NCBI RefSeq assembly: GCF_002802985.1
Contig: NZ_NVPT01000002.1
Location: 18,573 to 82,572, forward strand
Source of the DNA: Geodermatophilus chilensis
GTDB lineage: Bacteria; Actinomycetota; Actinomycetes; Mycobacteriales; Geodermatophilaceae
Length of the DNA stretch: 64,000 nt
Direction: 5' to 3'
Shown here: positions 34,235 through 41,711 of the stretch, one piece after another
Layout: each line of letters starts with the position of its first letter
Numbering within the stretch: the stretch's first letter is position 1
The notes under the pieces: generated by a model
Databases searched by the model: none
Told to the model about the DNA's origin: nothing
Seen by the model: only the letters and a program-made list of their open reading frames with translations
Position numbers and translations under genes: made by a program

Positions 34235-35097
34235 GCCGCGTCCTTGCGGGTCAGGAAGGCCAGGACGGTGGCCTCCCAGGCCTCCTTGGCCTCGATCATG
34301 GCCCAGTGCCCGCAGTTGGGGAACACGTGCAGCTCGGCGTCGGGGATCGTGCGCATCGGGATCAGCGCCATGTCCAGGGGGCTGACGCGATCGTCGCGAC
34401 CCCAGGTGATCAGGGTGCGGGCCTTGATCTTGTGCAGCATCGCCCAGTACGGCGGGGCGTCGGAGTTCCCGGCCGCGGCGTTGCGGGCCTCCATCGCCGT
34501 GCGGCCGTACATGCGGCGGGCGCTGGCCAGGGTCTCGGGGTCGGTGGCCTGGGCCCACCGCTCCTCGATCAGCTCGTCGGTGACCAGCGCAGGGTCGTGG
34601 ACCATGGAGTGCAGCCACCGCACCAGCCGCTCGCGGGTCGGCTCCTCGGTGAACTCCATGAGCAGCTTGATGCCCTCGCCGGGGCCGGGGCTGAAGACGT
34701 TGCGTCCGACGCCACCGATGGTGACCAGCCGGCGGATGCGGTCGGGGTGGGCGGCGGCGACCTGCGCGGCGACGATCCCGCCCATCGAGTTGCCCACGAC
34801 GTCGACCTGGTGCAGGCCCAGCCCGTCGAGGAACCGCAGCACGGAGCCGGGCGCGGCGGCCATCGGGTGCTGGTCGGTCGGGTCGCTGACACCGAAGCCG
34901 GGGAACTCCAGCACCAGGCAGCGGAAGTGCTCGGCGAAGGCGGCCAGGTTGCCGCGGTAGTTGCGCCAGCCCGTGACACCGGGACCCGAGCCGTGCAGCA
35001 GCAGCAGCGGCGGGCCGTCGCCGGCCTCGTGGTAGCGCAGCACGCCCTGGTCGGTGGCCAGCTCCCGGAGCGTGGACTCGTATGTCGGTGAGGTCAT
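34231..35097 (-). CDS. hsaD: Meta-cleavage product hydrolase HsaD
   Basis: 288-aa alpha/beta-hydrolase. HsaD cleaves the C-C bond of 4,9-DSHA to give the dienoate (for HsaE) and HIP. Catalytic residues are Ser104 ('VVGNSMGGIVAA'), Asp236 ('WGRDDRVSPLD') and His264 ('FPNCGHWAMIEA'); the oxyanion loop is 'LLLHGSGPGVTGWRNY'. The start was set at ATG 35097; a GTG at 35121 would add eight residues. It leads the hsaD-kstD-kshB transcript and is divergent from hsaB. Confidence 0.95.
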   Translation of the reverse strand: MTSPTYESTLRELATDQGVLRYHEAGDGPPLLLLHGSGPGVTGWRNYRGNLAAFAEHFRCLVLEFPGFGVSDPTDQHPMAAAPGSVLRFLDGLGLHQVDVVGNSMGGIVAAQVAAAHPDRIRRLVTIGGVGRNVFSPGPGEGIKLLMEFTEEPTRERLVRWLHSMVHDPALVTDELIEERWAQATDPETLASARRMYGRTAMEARNAAAGNSDAPPYWAMLHKIKARTLITWGRDDRVSPLDMALIPMRTIPDAELHVFPNCGHWAMIEAKEAWEATVLAFLTRKDAA

Positions 35098-35185
35098 CGG
35101 CGGATCAGCTCCAGCGCACACGGGAAGGGTTCGTCGGCGAGCCCGGGCACCGTAGGCAGCCCCGGAGCACGGTCACCGGCGCACG

Positions 35186-35269
35186 TCCCGATCAACGGGA
35201 CGCGCGCCCGGGAAGGTCGCCGGGAGGGTCCGGCGCGGCGTCCTCGCGCCCGGCTTCCGCTGACCGGGA
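35186..35269. promoter_or_regulatory. Two TCCCGnTSAnCGGGA palindromes between hsaD and hsaB
   Basis: TCCCGATCAACGGGA (35186-35200) and TTCCGCTGACCGGGA (35255-35269) lie in the 216-base divergent promoter region, 69 bases apart. The first has perfect outer arms; the second has one mismatch. They are among the clearest copies of the shared motif. Confidence 0.65.
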
Positions 35270-35313
35270 CCGGCCGCGGGGCGGAGCCGGACGCCGCTCC
35301 TACCGTCCTCGGC

Positions 35314-35910
35314 ATGCGGACGACCGAGGCGGTCAGCGACTCCCCTCCGGCAGCGCTGGCGGGGAGCTCCGAGCAGCAGGTGGACCCGGCACCGCCCACG
35401 TCGGCCGAGATGCGCCGCGCCATGGGCGCCTTCGCCAGCGGGGTCACGGTGGTCACCGGGATGGACGGCGACGAGGCGGTGGGCTTCGCCTGCCAGTCCT
35501 TCGCCTCCGTCTCGCTCGAGCCGCCGCTGATCCTGTTCTGCGCCGACCACCGCGGGCGGGCCTGGCCCCGCATCCGCACCTCCGGGAAGTTCTGCGTCAA
35601 CGTGCTCGCCGAGGACCAGACCGACGTCTGCGGCCGGTTCGGCTCGGCCCGGGGCAAGAAGTACGAGGGGCTGGAGTGGGATCGCTCGCCCTGGGGCGCC
35701 CCCGCACTGCGCGACGTCCTGCTGCGGGTGCACTGCGAGGTGTACGACGTGCACGTGGCCGGCGACCACGACGTGGTGATCGGCCGGGTGCAGCACGTGG
35801 AGTCCGGGCCCGAGACCCGGCCGATGATCTTCTTCCGCGGCCGGTTCGGGGTGGACCCCGAGCCGGAGTTCGCGCCGCCGGACTGGGGTTGGGGCGATCG
35901 CTGGGGATGA
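35314..35910 (+). CDS. hsaB: Flavin reductase HsaB
   Basis: 198-aa flavin reductase-domain protein (about residues 30-180: 'MRRAMGAFASGVTVVTG', 'GFACQSFASVSLEPPLILFCAD', 'GKFCVNVLAEDQ', 'HDVVIGRVQHVE'). It supplies reduced FMN or FAD to the oxygenase HsaA. The N-terminal 25 or so residues are low-complexity. It starts at ATG 35314, divergent from hsaD. With two HsaA-type oxygenases in the window and only this reductase, it may serve both (inference). Confidence 0.9.
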   Translation: MRTTEAVSDSPPAALAGSSEQQVDPAPPTSAEMRRAMGAFASGVTVVTGMDGDEAVGFACQSFASVSLEPPLILFCADHRGRAWPRIRTSGKFCVNVLAEDQTDVCGRFGSARGKKYEGLEWDRSPWGAPALRDVLLRVHCEVYDVHVAGDHDVVIGRVQHVESGPETRPMIFFRGRFGVDPEPEFAPPDWGWGDRWG

Positions 35911-35918
35911 GCGACGAC

Positions 35919-35951
35919 CGGGGCCGGCCCGGACGGCGCTGACCGGCCCCG
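35919..35951. terminator. Hairpin terminator between convergent hsaB and iclR-type gene
   Basis: CGGGGCCGG (35919-35927) pairs perfectly with CCGGCCCCG (35943-35951). It starts 8 bases after the hsaB stop and ends 6 bases before the IclR-type gene stop. Confidence 0.65.
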
Positions 35952-35957
35952 CGCTCG

Positions 35958-36851
35958 TCAGAGCCAGTCGCCGTTCTGGCCGGCCAGCATCAGTCGGTCG
36001 AGGGTCTGAACCGACCAGGTGGGGCCGGCGTCGGCCGACACCGCGCGCGGGCGGCGGCGGCCGTTCCCCAGGTTCGGGTGCAGCGCCAGCGACACCTGGC
36101 GGGCTGCGTCCACGACCAGCGGAGCCACCTTCTCCAGCGGAGTCCTGGCGTCGCCGACCAGCGAGATGCTGGCCAGCGGGCCCTCGGGACCGCGGACGGC
36201 GGCTGCCACGCACGCGATCTCCGGGAAGCACTCGCCGCGTTCGAAGGCCAGGCCGCGACGCTGCCGGATTCGGTTGAGCTCCTGGTGCAGGGTGCTCAGG
36301 TCGCCGATGGTGCGGCTGGTCAGCCGGCTGATCGCCCGGCCGATCTGGACGTCGACCTGCTCGGGCTCCAGCCAGGCGAGCATGGCCTTGCCCAGCGCGG
36401 TCGAGTGGGCCGGTGCCCGGCCACCGACGCGCGAGGGGACGGCGGCGGCGAAGCGGCCGCCCACCTTGTCCAAGTAGTAGACGTCGGCCTCCTCGAGGAC
36501 CGCCAAGTGGACGACCATTCCAGTCTTGATCTGCAGGTCGTGCAGCAGCGGCGCAGCGGCGACGCGAATCTCCTCGAAGCCGCCGTCCTGACCGCCGAGC
36601 CCCAGGGCGCGCCGCCCCAGCCGGTAGCCGAACGGGGTGTGCTCGAGCCAGTTGAGGCGGACCAGCTGGTCGAGGATCCGGTGCGCCGTGGACCGGGGCA
36701 GATGGGTGCGCCGGGCGACGTCCTCGAGGGTCAGCCGGGTCGACCGGCCGTCGAAGGCGTCGAGGATGAGCGTCATCCGCTCGACCATCGACGGGGGGAG
36801 CTCCGGCCGAGCGACGGAGGGGGCGACGGGCTCGGCGGCGAGAACGGTCAT
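35958..36851 (-). CDS. IclR-family transcriptional regulator
   Basis: 297-aa regulator. It has an N-terminal winged helix ('LTLEDVARRTHLPRSTAHRILDQLVRLNWLE', about 39-70) and an IclR effector domain (about 85-260) with 'GGRAPAHSTALGKAMLAWL' and 'ECFPEIACVAAAVRG'. The start is ATG 36851, chosen because GGAG lies 7 bases upstream; a GTG at 36863 has a poorer site. It is divergent from the LLM/SnoaL operon. The 216-base gap holds two typical IclR-like GGAA-TTCC palindromes near its own start and one TCCCG-CGGGA palindrome near the other start. It is the second candidate, besides the KstR-like protein, for reading the shared motif. Confidence 0.85.
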   Translation of the reverse strand: MTVLAAEPVAPSVARPELPPSMVERMTLILDAFDGRSTRLTLEDVARRTHLPRSTAHRILDQLVRLNWLEHTPFGYRLGRRALGLGGQDGGFEEIRVAAAPLLHDLQIKTGMVVHLAVLEEADVYYLDKVGGRFAAAVPSRVGGRAPAHSTALGKAMLAWLEPEQVDVQIGRAISRLTSRTIGDLSTLHQELNRIRQRRGLAFERGECFPEIACVAAAVRGPEGPLASISLVGDARTPLEKVAPLVVDAARQVSLALHPNLGNGRRRPRAVSADAGPTWSVQTLDRLMLAGQNGDWL

Positions 36852-36874
36852 CGGTGACTCCACGCTTCAGAACT

Positions 36875-36898
36875 GGAATGAATTCCTGTTCCATGGAA
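36875..36898. promoter_or_regulatory. Adjacent IclR-like palindromes upstream of the IclR-family gene
   Basis: GGAATGAATTCC (36875-36886) and TTCCATGGAA (36889-36898) lie side by side just upstream of the IclR-family gene start. They resemble the classical IclR half-site arrangement TGGAA-n-TTCCA. The stretch is conspicuously AT-rich for this genome. Autoregulation is likely but inferred. Confidence 0.55.
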
Positions 36899-36966
36899 GC
36901 TACCAGCGAGCTGGGTCACACGGAACACCCCGCGGCTGATCGGTCCCTCCCGTCCCACCGGCGGCC

Positions 36967-36981
36967 TCCCGATCACCGGGA
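36967..36981. promoter_or_regulatory. Shared palindrome TCCCGATCACCGGGA upstream of the LLM operon
   Basis: TCCCGATCACCGGGA sits within a longer dyad, GCGGCCTCCC (36961-36970) with GGGAGGCCGC (36978-36987). It is about 85 bases before the LLM oxidoreductase start and shares the 15-bp consensus. Confidence 0.6.
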
Positions 36982-37067
36982 GGCCGCGCACCGGGGCGCC
37001 CGGCCTGCAGTAGCAATGACCGCGGACGGAGGACCGTCGAGGTCCCCGCCGGCCGGGAGGAGAATGC

Positions 37068-37937
37068 GTGCAGATCGGGATCGTGAGCCCCGTGGTGACG
37101 CTGGTGCCGGGAGCCCACTCGCCGTGGGAACGCAGCGCCGGCGTCCAGGAGCTGGGACTGGTCGCGGAAGCCGCCGACCGGCTGGGCTACGCGCACCTCA
37201 CGTGCAGCGAGCACGTCGCCGTCCCCACGGACGTCGCGGAGACGCGCGGTGCCACGTACTGGGATCCGCTGGCGACCTTCGGTCACCTGGCCGCCCGCAC
37301 CCGGCGGATCCGCTTCGCCACCCAGGTGCTGGTCGTCGGCTACCACCACCCCTTGGAGATCGCGAAGCGCTACGGGACCCTCGACCGGGTCAGCGGCGGC
37401 CGGCTCACCTTGGGCTTGGGCGTGGGCAGCCTCGAGGAGGAGTTCGCGCTGCTCGGCGTTCCGTTCGAGGAGCGCGGCCCCCGGGCCGATGACGCCATCG
37501 CCGCCCTGCGCGCTGCGCTGTCCCGCCGGGAGCCCGCCTACTCCGGGAAGTTCTACGACTTCTCCGGGTTCGTGGTGGAGCCGCACGCCGAGCAGGAGCG
37601 CGTGCCGCTGTGGATCGGCGGCCGCACGATGAAGTCTCTGCGGCGTGCGGTGACCGTCGGTGACGGATGGGTGCCGTTCGGGCTCTCCTTCGACGAGATG
37701 CGCGACATGCTGGCGGCAGCCGGGGTGCCCGACGGCTTCGACGTGGTGCTCTCGGCCGGCCGGGCACTGGACCCCATCGGGAACCCGGACCGGGTGCGGC
37801 ACGCGCTCGACCGTCCCCGCGAGGCCGGCGCGACCACGGTGAACGTGGCACTGGCCGCCGACTCGGTCGGCCACTACTGCGAGCAACTGCACGCGCTGGC
37901 CGAGCTGGCCGGGCTCGACGTCCGGACGACGGCGTGA
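37068..37937 (+). CDS. LLM-class (F420-dependent type) flavin oxidoreductase
   Basis: 289-aa luciferase-like monooxygenase-fold protein. It has 'IGIVSPVVTL' at the start, 'AHLTCSEHV' (cofactor loop), 'TRRIRFATQVLVVGYHHPLEIAKRYGTLDRVSGGRL' across about 80-115, 'LGVGSLEEEFALLGVPFEERGPRADD' and 'VPLWIGGRT'. That pattern is common in actinobacterial F420-dependent oxidoreductases, although FMN use cannot be excluded. The start is GTG 37068, with GGGAGGA 6 bases upstream. The stop overlaps the next gene by 4 bases. Its place in an island otherwise devoted to steroids, under a shared palindrome, suggests a steroid-related oxidation or reduction (inference). Confidence 0.82.
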   Translation: MQIGIVSPVVTLVPGAHSPWERSAGVQELGLVAEAADRLGYAHLTCSEHVAVPTDVAETRGATYWDPLATFGHLAARTRRIRFATQVLVVGYHHPLEIAKRYGTLDRVSGGRLTLGLGVGSLEEEFALLGVPFEERGPRADDAIAALRAALSRREPAYSGKFYDFSGFVVEPHAEQERVPLWIGGRTMKSLRRAVTVGDGWVPFGLSFDEMRDMLAAAGVPDGFDVVLSAGRALDPIGNPDRVRHALDRPREAGATTVNVALAADSVGHYCEQLHALAELAGLDVRTTA

Positions 37938-38416
37938 GCCCGGACCTCGAGGCACGGGTGGCCGCCCTCGAGGAGCGGCTGCTTCGGCTCGAGGACGAGC
38001 GGGCGGTGGCCCGGGTGGTCGCCGCCTACGGGCCGCTGGTGGACGGCGGCGACGCCGAGCGCGTCGCCGAGCTGTGGGAGCCCGCCGGCGTGTACGACGT
38101 CGACGAGCTGCTCATGACCGGCCGCGCGCAGATCGAGGCCATGGTGCGTTCCTCGGCGCACCAGGGCTGGATCGCCGGTGGCTGTGCCCACGTGGTCGGC
38201 CCGCCGCACGTCACCGTCACCGGCGACGCCGCGGTCGCGGTCTGCCACTCGCTGATGGTCGTGCACCAGGACGGGGTGTTCGTCGTCCGTCGGGCGACGG
38301 CCAACCGGTGGCGGCTGCGCCGGGGCGCCGAGGGCTGGCGCGTGGTCGAGCGCACCAATCGGGTGCTCGACGGCCGTGACGAGGCGCCCGAGCTGCTGCG
38401 CGACGGCGTTCGATGA
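37934..38416 (+). CDS. SnoaL/NTF2-like protein with N-terminal coiled coil
   Basis: 160-aa protein. Residues about 5-25 ('LEARVAALEERLLRLEDER') form a short coiled coil, followed by an NTF2/SnoaL cone fold with 'VVAAYGPLVDGGDAERVAELW' and 'GCAHVVGPPHVTVTGDAAVAV'. SnoaL-like proteins include dehydratases, isomerases (such as ketosteroid isomerase) and binding proteins. It starts at GTG 37934, overlapping the LLM gene, and overlaps the next SnoaL-like gene. A ketosteroid-isomerase-like role is possible, but the catalytic Tyr/Asp pattern is not clear. Confidence 0.72.
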   Translation: MSPDLEARVAALEERLLRLEDERAVARVVAAYGPLVDGGDAERVAELWEPAGVYDVDELLMTGRAQIEAMVRSSAHQGWIAGGCAHVVGPPHVTVTGDAAVAVCHSLMVVHQDGVFVVRRATANRWRLRRGAEGWRVVERTNRVLDGRDEAPELLRDGVR

Positions 38417-38826
38417 CCGCATCTGACGAGCGGGCGATCGAGGACGGCCTGTACCGCGTCGCCGCGGCGCTGGACGCCCGTGACTGGGCTGCGCTCGGGT
38501 CCGCGTTCACCCCCGAGGCGTGCGGTTACGGCGCGGCAGGACGGGACGCGATCGTGGCGCGGGTGCGGGCGCACCTGGGCGGGTGCGGACCCTCCCAGCA
38601 CCTGCTCGGCAACGTACGGGTGAGGGTCGACGGGGACACGGCGTCGTCGCTGACCTACGCGCGGGTCCACCACGTCGGCGTCGGCGATCGGGCCGGCTCC
38701 TTCTACGAGTGCATGGGTGAGTACAGCGACACCTGGGCGCGGACGGCGGAGGGCTGGCAGCTCACCGGCCGCCGGTTCACCGTGACGATCGAACTCGGCG
38801 ACCGCTCGGTGCTGCAACCGGGCTAG
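38413..38826 (+). CDS. SnoaL/NTF2-like protein
   Basis: 137-aa NTF2-fold protein: 'IEDGLYRVAAALDARDWAALGSAF' helix pair, 'GGCGPSQHLLGNVRVRVDGDTASS', then 'GEYSDTWARTAEGWQLTGRRFTV'. The last block is the usual SnoaL_4 ending. It is coupled to the preceding SnoaL-like gene by a 4-base overlap, so the two may form a heteromer. The stop overlaps that of a convergent SDR gene by 4 bases. Function beyond the fold is not known to me. Confidence 0.75.
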   Translation: MTASDERAIEDGLYRVAAALDARDWAALGSAFTPEACGYGAAGRDAIVARVRAHLGGCGPSQHLLGNVRVRVDGDTASSLTYARVHHVGVGDRAGSFYECMGEYSDTWARTAEGWQLTGRRFTVTIELGDRSVLQPG

Positions 38827-39581
38827 TCGAAGTTGGCCTGCCCGCCGTCGAGCGGCACGGTCGCGCCGGTCAGATAGCGCAGGGCCGGACTCACGATCGC
38901 GACGACGGCGCGGCCGATGTCCTGCTCGCAGTCGCCGATGTAGCCCAGGGGGATCGTCCTGGCGAACGCCTCGGCCTCCCCCGGGTTGGCCTCCACCCAG
39001 CCGGCGAGCCCCGGCGAGAGCGCGTGGGGGGCGATCGCGTTGACCCGGATGCCGTCCGGGCCCCACTCGTCGGCCGCGGCCCGCGTGAGTGAGCGGATGG
39101 CCCACTTGGCCGAGGCGTAGGCGCCGTAGGTGGACAGGTCCCAGCGGACCGTCGAGGAGCTGACCAGGTTGACCACGTTCCCGCGCCGCTCCTTGAGGTG
39201 GGGGTGCGCGGCCTTCATGAAGGCAAAGGTGGCGAACGGACCGCTGACGAAGCCGCGCTGGAACTTGCGGTCGCTCATCGACAGCAGAGGGCCATAGGCA
39301 CCGACGTAGGCGTTGTTGACCTGGATGTCCAGGCCGCCGAACGCGGAGACGACGTCGGCGACGACCGCCGGGATGGCGTCAAGGTCGGTGACGTCGCACT
39401 CGACCGCCTCCGCCTTCACGCCGCGGGCGCGCAGCAGCTCGGCCGTGGCCTCGACCTTGGACAGGGTCCGACCCAGGACGGCGACGTCGCAGCCTTCTGC
39501 GGCGAGCGCGAGCGCGATGCCCTGGCCCACGCCCTGGCCCGCACCGGTGACCATGGCGACCTTGCCCTCGAGGATGCCCAC
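38823..39581 (-). CDS. Short-chain dehydrogenase/reductase
   Basis: 252-aa classical SDR: 'AMVTGAGQGVGQGIALALA' (about 9-27), 'LGRTLSK', 'VNNAYVGAYGPL' (NNA with Tyr in place of Gly), Ser in 'NLVSSSTVRW', Tyr/Lys in 'YASAKWAI', C-terminal 'GATVPLDGGQANFD'. The Arg in 'LGRT' suggests NADP(H). The start is GTG 39581 with no strong ribosome site. A clear TCCCG-CGGGA palindrome lies 43 bases upstream, so it appears to belong to the same regulon. The substrate is unknown. Confidence 0.8.
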   Translation of the reverse strand: MGILEGKVAMVTGAGQGVGQGIALALAAEGCDVAVLGRTLSKVEATAELLRARGVKAEAVECDVTDLDAIPAVVADVVSAFGGLDIQVNNAYVGAYGPLLSMSDRKFQRGFVSGPFATFAFMKAAHPHLKERRGNVVNLVSSSTVRWDLSTYGAYASAKWAIRSLTRAAADEWGPDGIRVNAIAPHALSPGLAGWVEANPGEAEAFARTIPLGYIGDCEQDIGRAVVAIVSPALRYLTGATVPLDGGQANFD

Positions 39582-39623
39582 GCCGCCATCGTGCGACGCG
39601 GTCCCGCAGTCGTCCGGCGGAAC

Positions 39624-39638
39624 TCCCGCTGACCGGGA
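39624..39638. promoter_or_regulatory. Shared palindrome TCCCGCTGACCGGGA upstream of an SDR gene
   Basis: TCCCGCTGACCGGGA fits the 15-bp consensus with no mismatch in the outer arms. With flanks it extends to ACTCCCG/CGGGAGT. It lies in the 224-base gap between the minus-strand SDR (start 39581) and the membrane-protein gene (start 39806); no other feature is seen there. Confidence 0.6.
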
Positions 39639-39805
39639 GTCGGCCGCCTCGTGATCCCTGCCCGCGTATCCACCTGTCCGGGTGGAGCTCGACGCAGCTC
39701 CCAGGCGCGGTCGTGGACGGGCAGCGGGTACCTATGTCGACCCGGTGGCGGCGGCCGAGCAGGCGACCTGTGTCGGGACGGGACGCCGGGGTACGGACCC
39801 TCACC

Positions 39806-40270
39806 ATGCCGAACAAGCAGGTGTCGACCGGAGACATGGTCGTGCGCGGCGTTGTCGCAGGAGTGGCCGGAACCGTCGTCATGACCACCTTCCAGAAGCT
39901 GGTGGAGATGCCGCTCACCATGCGTGGGGACAGCTACGCCCCCGCCGACTTCGCGGAGAAGGTGACGCCGGTGCGCGCCAGCTCTCCGGAGGGTCGCCGA
40001 CGCCTGAACTGGGTCACCCACTTCGCGCTCGGGACCATGTGGGGCGCGGCCTACGGCATCGCTGCCGCCCGTGGCGTGCGCGGTCAGAAGGCCGTCAACG
40101 CCGTGTTCAGCGTGGTCTACGTCGGGGACGTAGCACTCAACACGGCTCTGCGGCTGTACCGCCCGCTGCAGTGGTCGCCGAAGGACGTGGTCATCGACGT
40201 CTTGGACAAGTACGTGCAGGCCCAGGGCACCGGTGCGGTGTTCGACCGCGTCCTCGACCCGGCGAGGTAG
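39806..40270 (+). CDS. Small membrane protein, DUF1440-like
   Basis: 154-aa protein with two to three hydrophobic stretches: 'VVRGVVAGVAGTVVMTTFQ' (about 13-31), 'WVTHFALGTMWGAAYGIAA' (about 69-87) and 'AVNAVFSVVYVGDVALNTAL' (about 97-116). The pattern of Gly-rich first helix and WGxxYG second helix recalls DUF1440/YagU-type inner-membrane proteins. The start was set at ATG 39806; the same frame extends to 39713, but the extra residues are Arg-rich and non-membrane. There is no clear link to steroid metabolism. Confidence 0.65.
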   Translation: MPNKQVSTGDMVVRGVVAGVAGTVVMTTFQKLVEMPLTMRGDSYAPADFAEKVTPVRASSPEGRRRLNWVTHFALGTMWGAAYGIAAARGVRGQKAVNAVFSVVYVGDVALNTALRLYRPLQWSPKDVVIDVLDKYVQAQGTGAVFDRVLDPAR

Positions 40271-40309
40271 GTGAGCCGGCCACCCTCACGGTGGATAGCT
40301 GAACGTGCG

Positions 40310-40333
40310 GGCAGCAAATCACACATTGCTGCC
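40310..40333. terminator. Inverted repeat between convergent genes
   Basis: GGCAGCAA (40310-40317) pairs with TTGCTGCC (40326-40333). It lies 40 bases after the membrane-protein stop and before the minus-strand thiolase stop at 40381. The stem is short, so confidence is moderate. Confidence 0.5.
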
Positions 40334-40380
40334 GAACTCTCAGCCGCTGATGGCCGCGAGTCCGACGCATCCGGGCGTGC

Positions 40381-41577
40381 TCAGCTGAGGCGCTCGAGCA
40401 CCATCGCCATGCCCTGTCCGCCCGCGGCGCACATGGTCTCTAGGCCGATCGAGCCGTCGCGGGCGCGCAGACCGTTGAGCAGCGTCACCGTCAGCCGGGC
40501 GCCGGTCATGCCGAAGGGGTGGCCCACGGCGATCGCGCCACCGTGCGGGTTGACCCGCTCCACGTCCAGTCCGAGGTCATCGACCGAGGGCAGCACCTGC
40601 GCGGCGAAGGCCTCGTTGATCTCACAGACGTCGACGTCGGCGGCGGCCATGCCGGCCAGCGCCAGGGCGCGGCGCGAGGCCTCGACCGGCCCCAGGCCCA
40701 TGATCTCCGGCGACAGCGCACTCACGCCGGTCGAGACGATCCGGGCCAGGGGCTCGATGCCCAGCTCACGGGCACGGACGTCGCTCATCAGCACCAGGGC
40801 GGCCGCACCGTCGTTGAGCGGGCAGCAGTTGCCAGCGGTGACCGTACCGTCCTCGCGGAACACCGGCTTCAGCGAGGACAGCGCCTCGAGCGTCGTCCCC
40901 GCGCGCGGGGTGTCGTCGGCCGAGACCACGGTGCCGTCAGGCAGCGTGACCGGGGTGATCTCGCGGGCGTAGAACCCGTCGGCGATCGCCTTCTCGGCGC
41001 GGTTCTGGCTCAGCACCGCGAACTCGTCCTGGGCCTCGCGAGTGACCCGCCGCAGCCGCGCGACGTTCTCCGCCGTCTGCCCCATGGCGATGTAGGGGTC
41101 CGGCAGCAGCCCGTCGATCCGCGGGTCGGACCAGTCGCCTGTGCGCTCGGCGGAGTCGGAGAACCGCGGGTTGCGGGTATCGGGCATCCCGTCGGACTTG
41201 CCGAACGCATACCGCGACACCATCTCCACGCCCGCGGAGACGACGACCTGGGCCTCGCCGGCGCGGATCGCATGCACGGCCATGCGGGTGCTCTGCAGCG
41301 AGGAGGCGCAGTAGCGCTGCACCGTCGTCCCGGGGACGCCGTCCTGGCCGAGCAGCAGCGCGGTGATGCGCCCCAGACCGTAGCCCTGCTCCCCCGCCGG
41401 CTGGCCGCAGCCCATGATCAGGTCGTCGATCTCGGCGGGGTCGAGCGTGGGCACCTGGTCCAGCGCCGCCTGCACGATCGTCGCGGCGAGGTCGTCGGCG
41501 CGCAGCTCGCGCAGCGATCCCTTGAAGGCGCGGCCGATCGGCGACCGGGCCGCGGCGACGAGCACTGCTTCGGGCAT
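40381..41577 (-). CDS. Thiolase (acetyl-CoA acetyltransferase family)
   Basis: 398-aa thiolase: nucleophile Cys90 in 'VQRYCASSLQSTRMA', His in 'VNPHGGAIAVGHPFGMTGAR', second Cys in 'LETMCAAGGQGMAMVLERL'. The 'YCASSLQS' and 'HPFGMTG' text sets it apart from FadA5 and FadA6, closer to general acetyl-CoA acyltransferases. The start is ATG 41577, with GGAGAG upstream. It is divergent from fadA6, and a near-consensus palindrome sits between them. Probably a further thiolysis step in ring C/D degradation, but the substrate is uncertain. Confidence 0.85.
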   Translation of the reverse strand: MPEAVLVAAARSPIGRAFKGSLRELRADDLAATIVQAALDQVPTLDPAEIDDLIMGCGQPAGEQGYGLGRITALLLGQDGVPGTTVQRYCASSLQSTRMAVHAIRAGEAQVVVSAGVEMVSRYAFGKSDGMPDTRNPRFSDSAERTGDWSDPRIDGLLPDPYIAMGQTAENVARLRRVTREAQDEFAVLSQNRAEKAIADGFYAREITPVTLPDGTVVSADDTPRAGTTLEALSSLKPVFREDGTVTAGNCCPLNDGAAALVLMSDVRARELGIEPLARIVSTGVSALSPEIMGLGPVEASRRALALAGMAAADVDVCEINEAFAAQVLPSVDDLGLDVERVNPHGGAIAVGHPFGMTGARLTVTLLNGLRARDGSIGLETMCAAGGQGMAMVLERLS

Positions 41578-41677
41578 CGGATGTCTCTCCTTCGTCGTCC
41601 CACCCACCGGGCGACCGCGCCCGCAGGAACGGCCGGGGACGAAAACTAGGTCACTCCCGGGCGGCCGGTCGGCCGCA

Positions 41678-41692
41678 TCCCGGTGACCGGCA
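41678..41692. promoter_or_regulatory. Shared palindrome TCCCGGTGACCGGCA between divergent thiolase genes
   Basis: TCCCGGTGACCGGCA matches the 15-bp consensus at all but one position. It ends 19 bases before the fadA6 start, where a bound repressor would cover the promoter or leader. Confidence 0.55.
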
Positions 41693-41711
41693 CGGCAGGA
41701 GGACGACACCC

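Noticed and set aside
37064..37066. ATG start for the LLM oxidoreductase
   Set aside because: It is out of frame with the protein. GTG 37068 is in frame and has GGGAGGA upstream.
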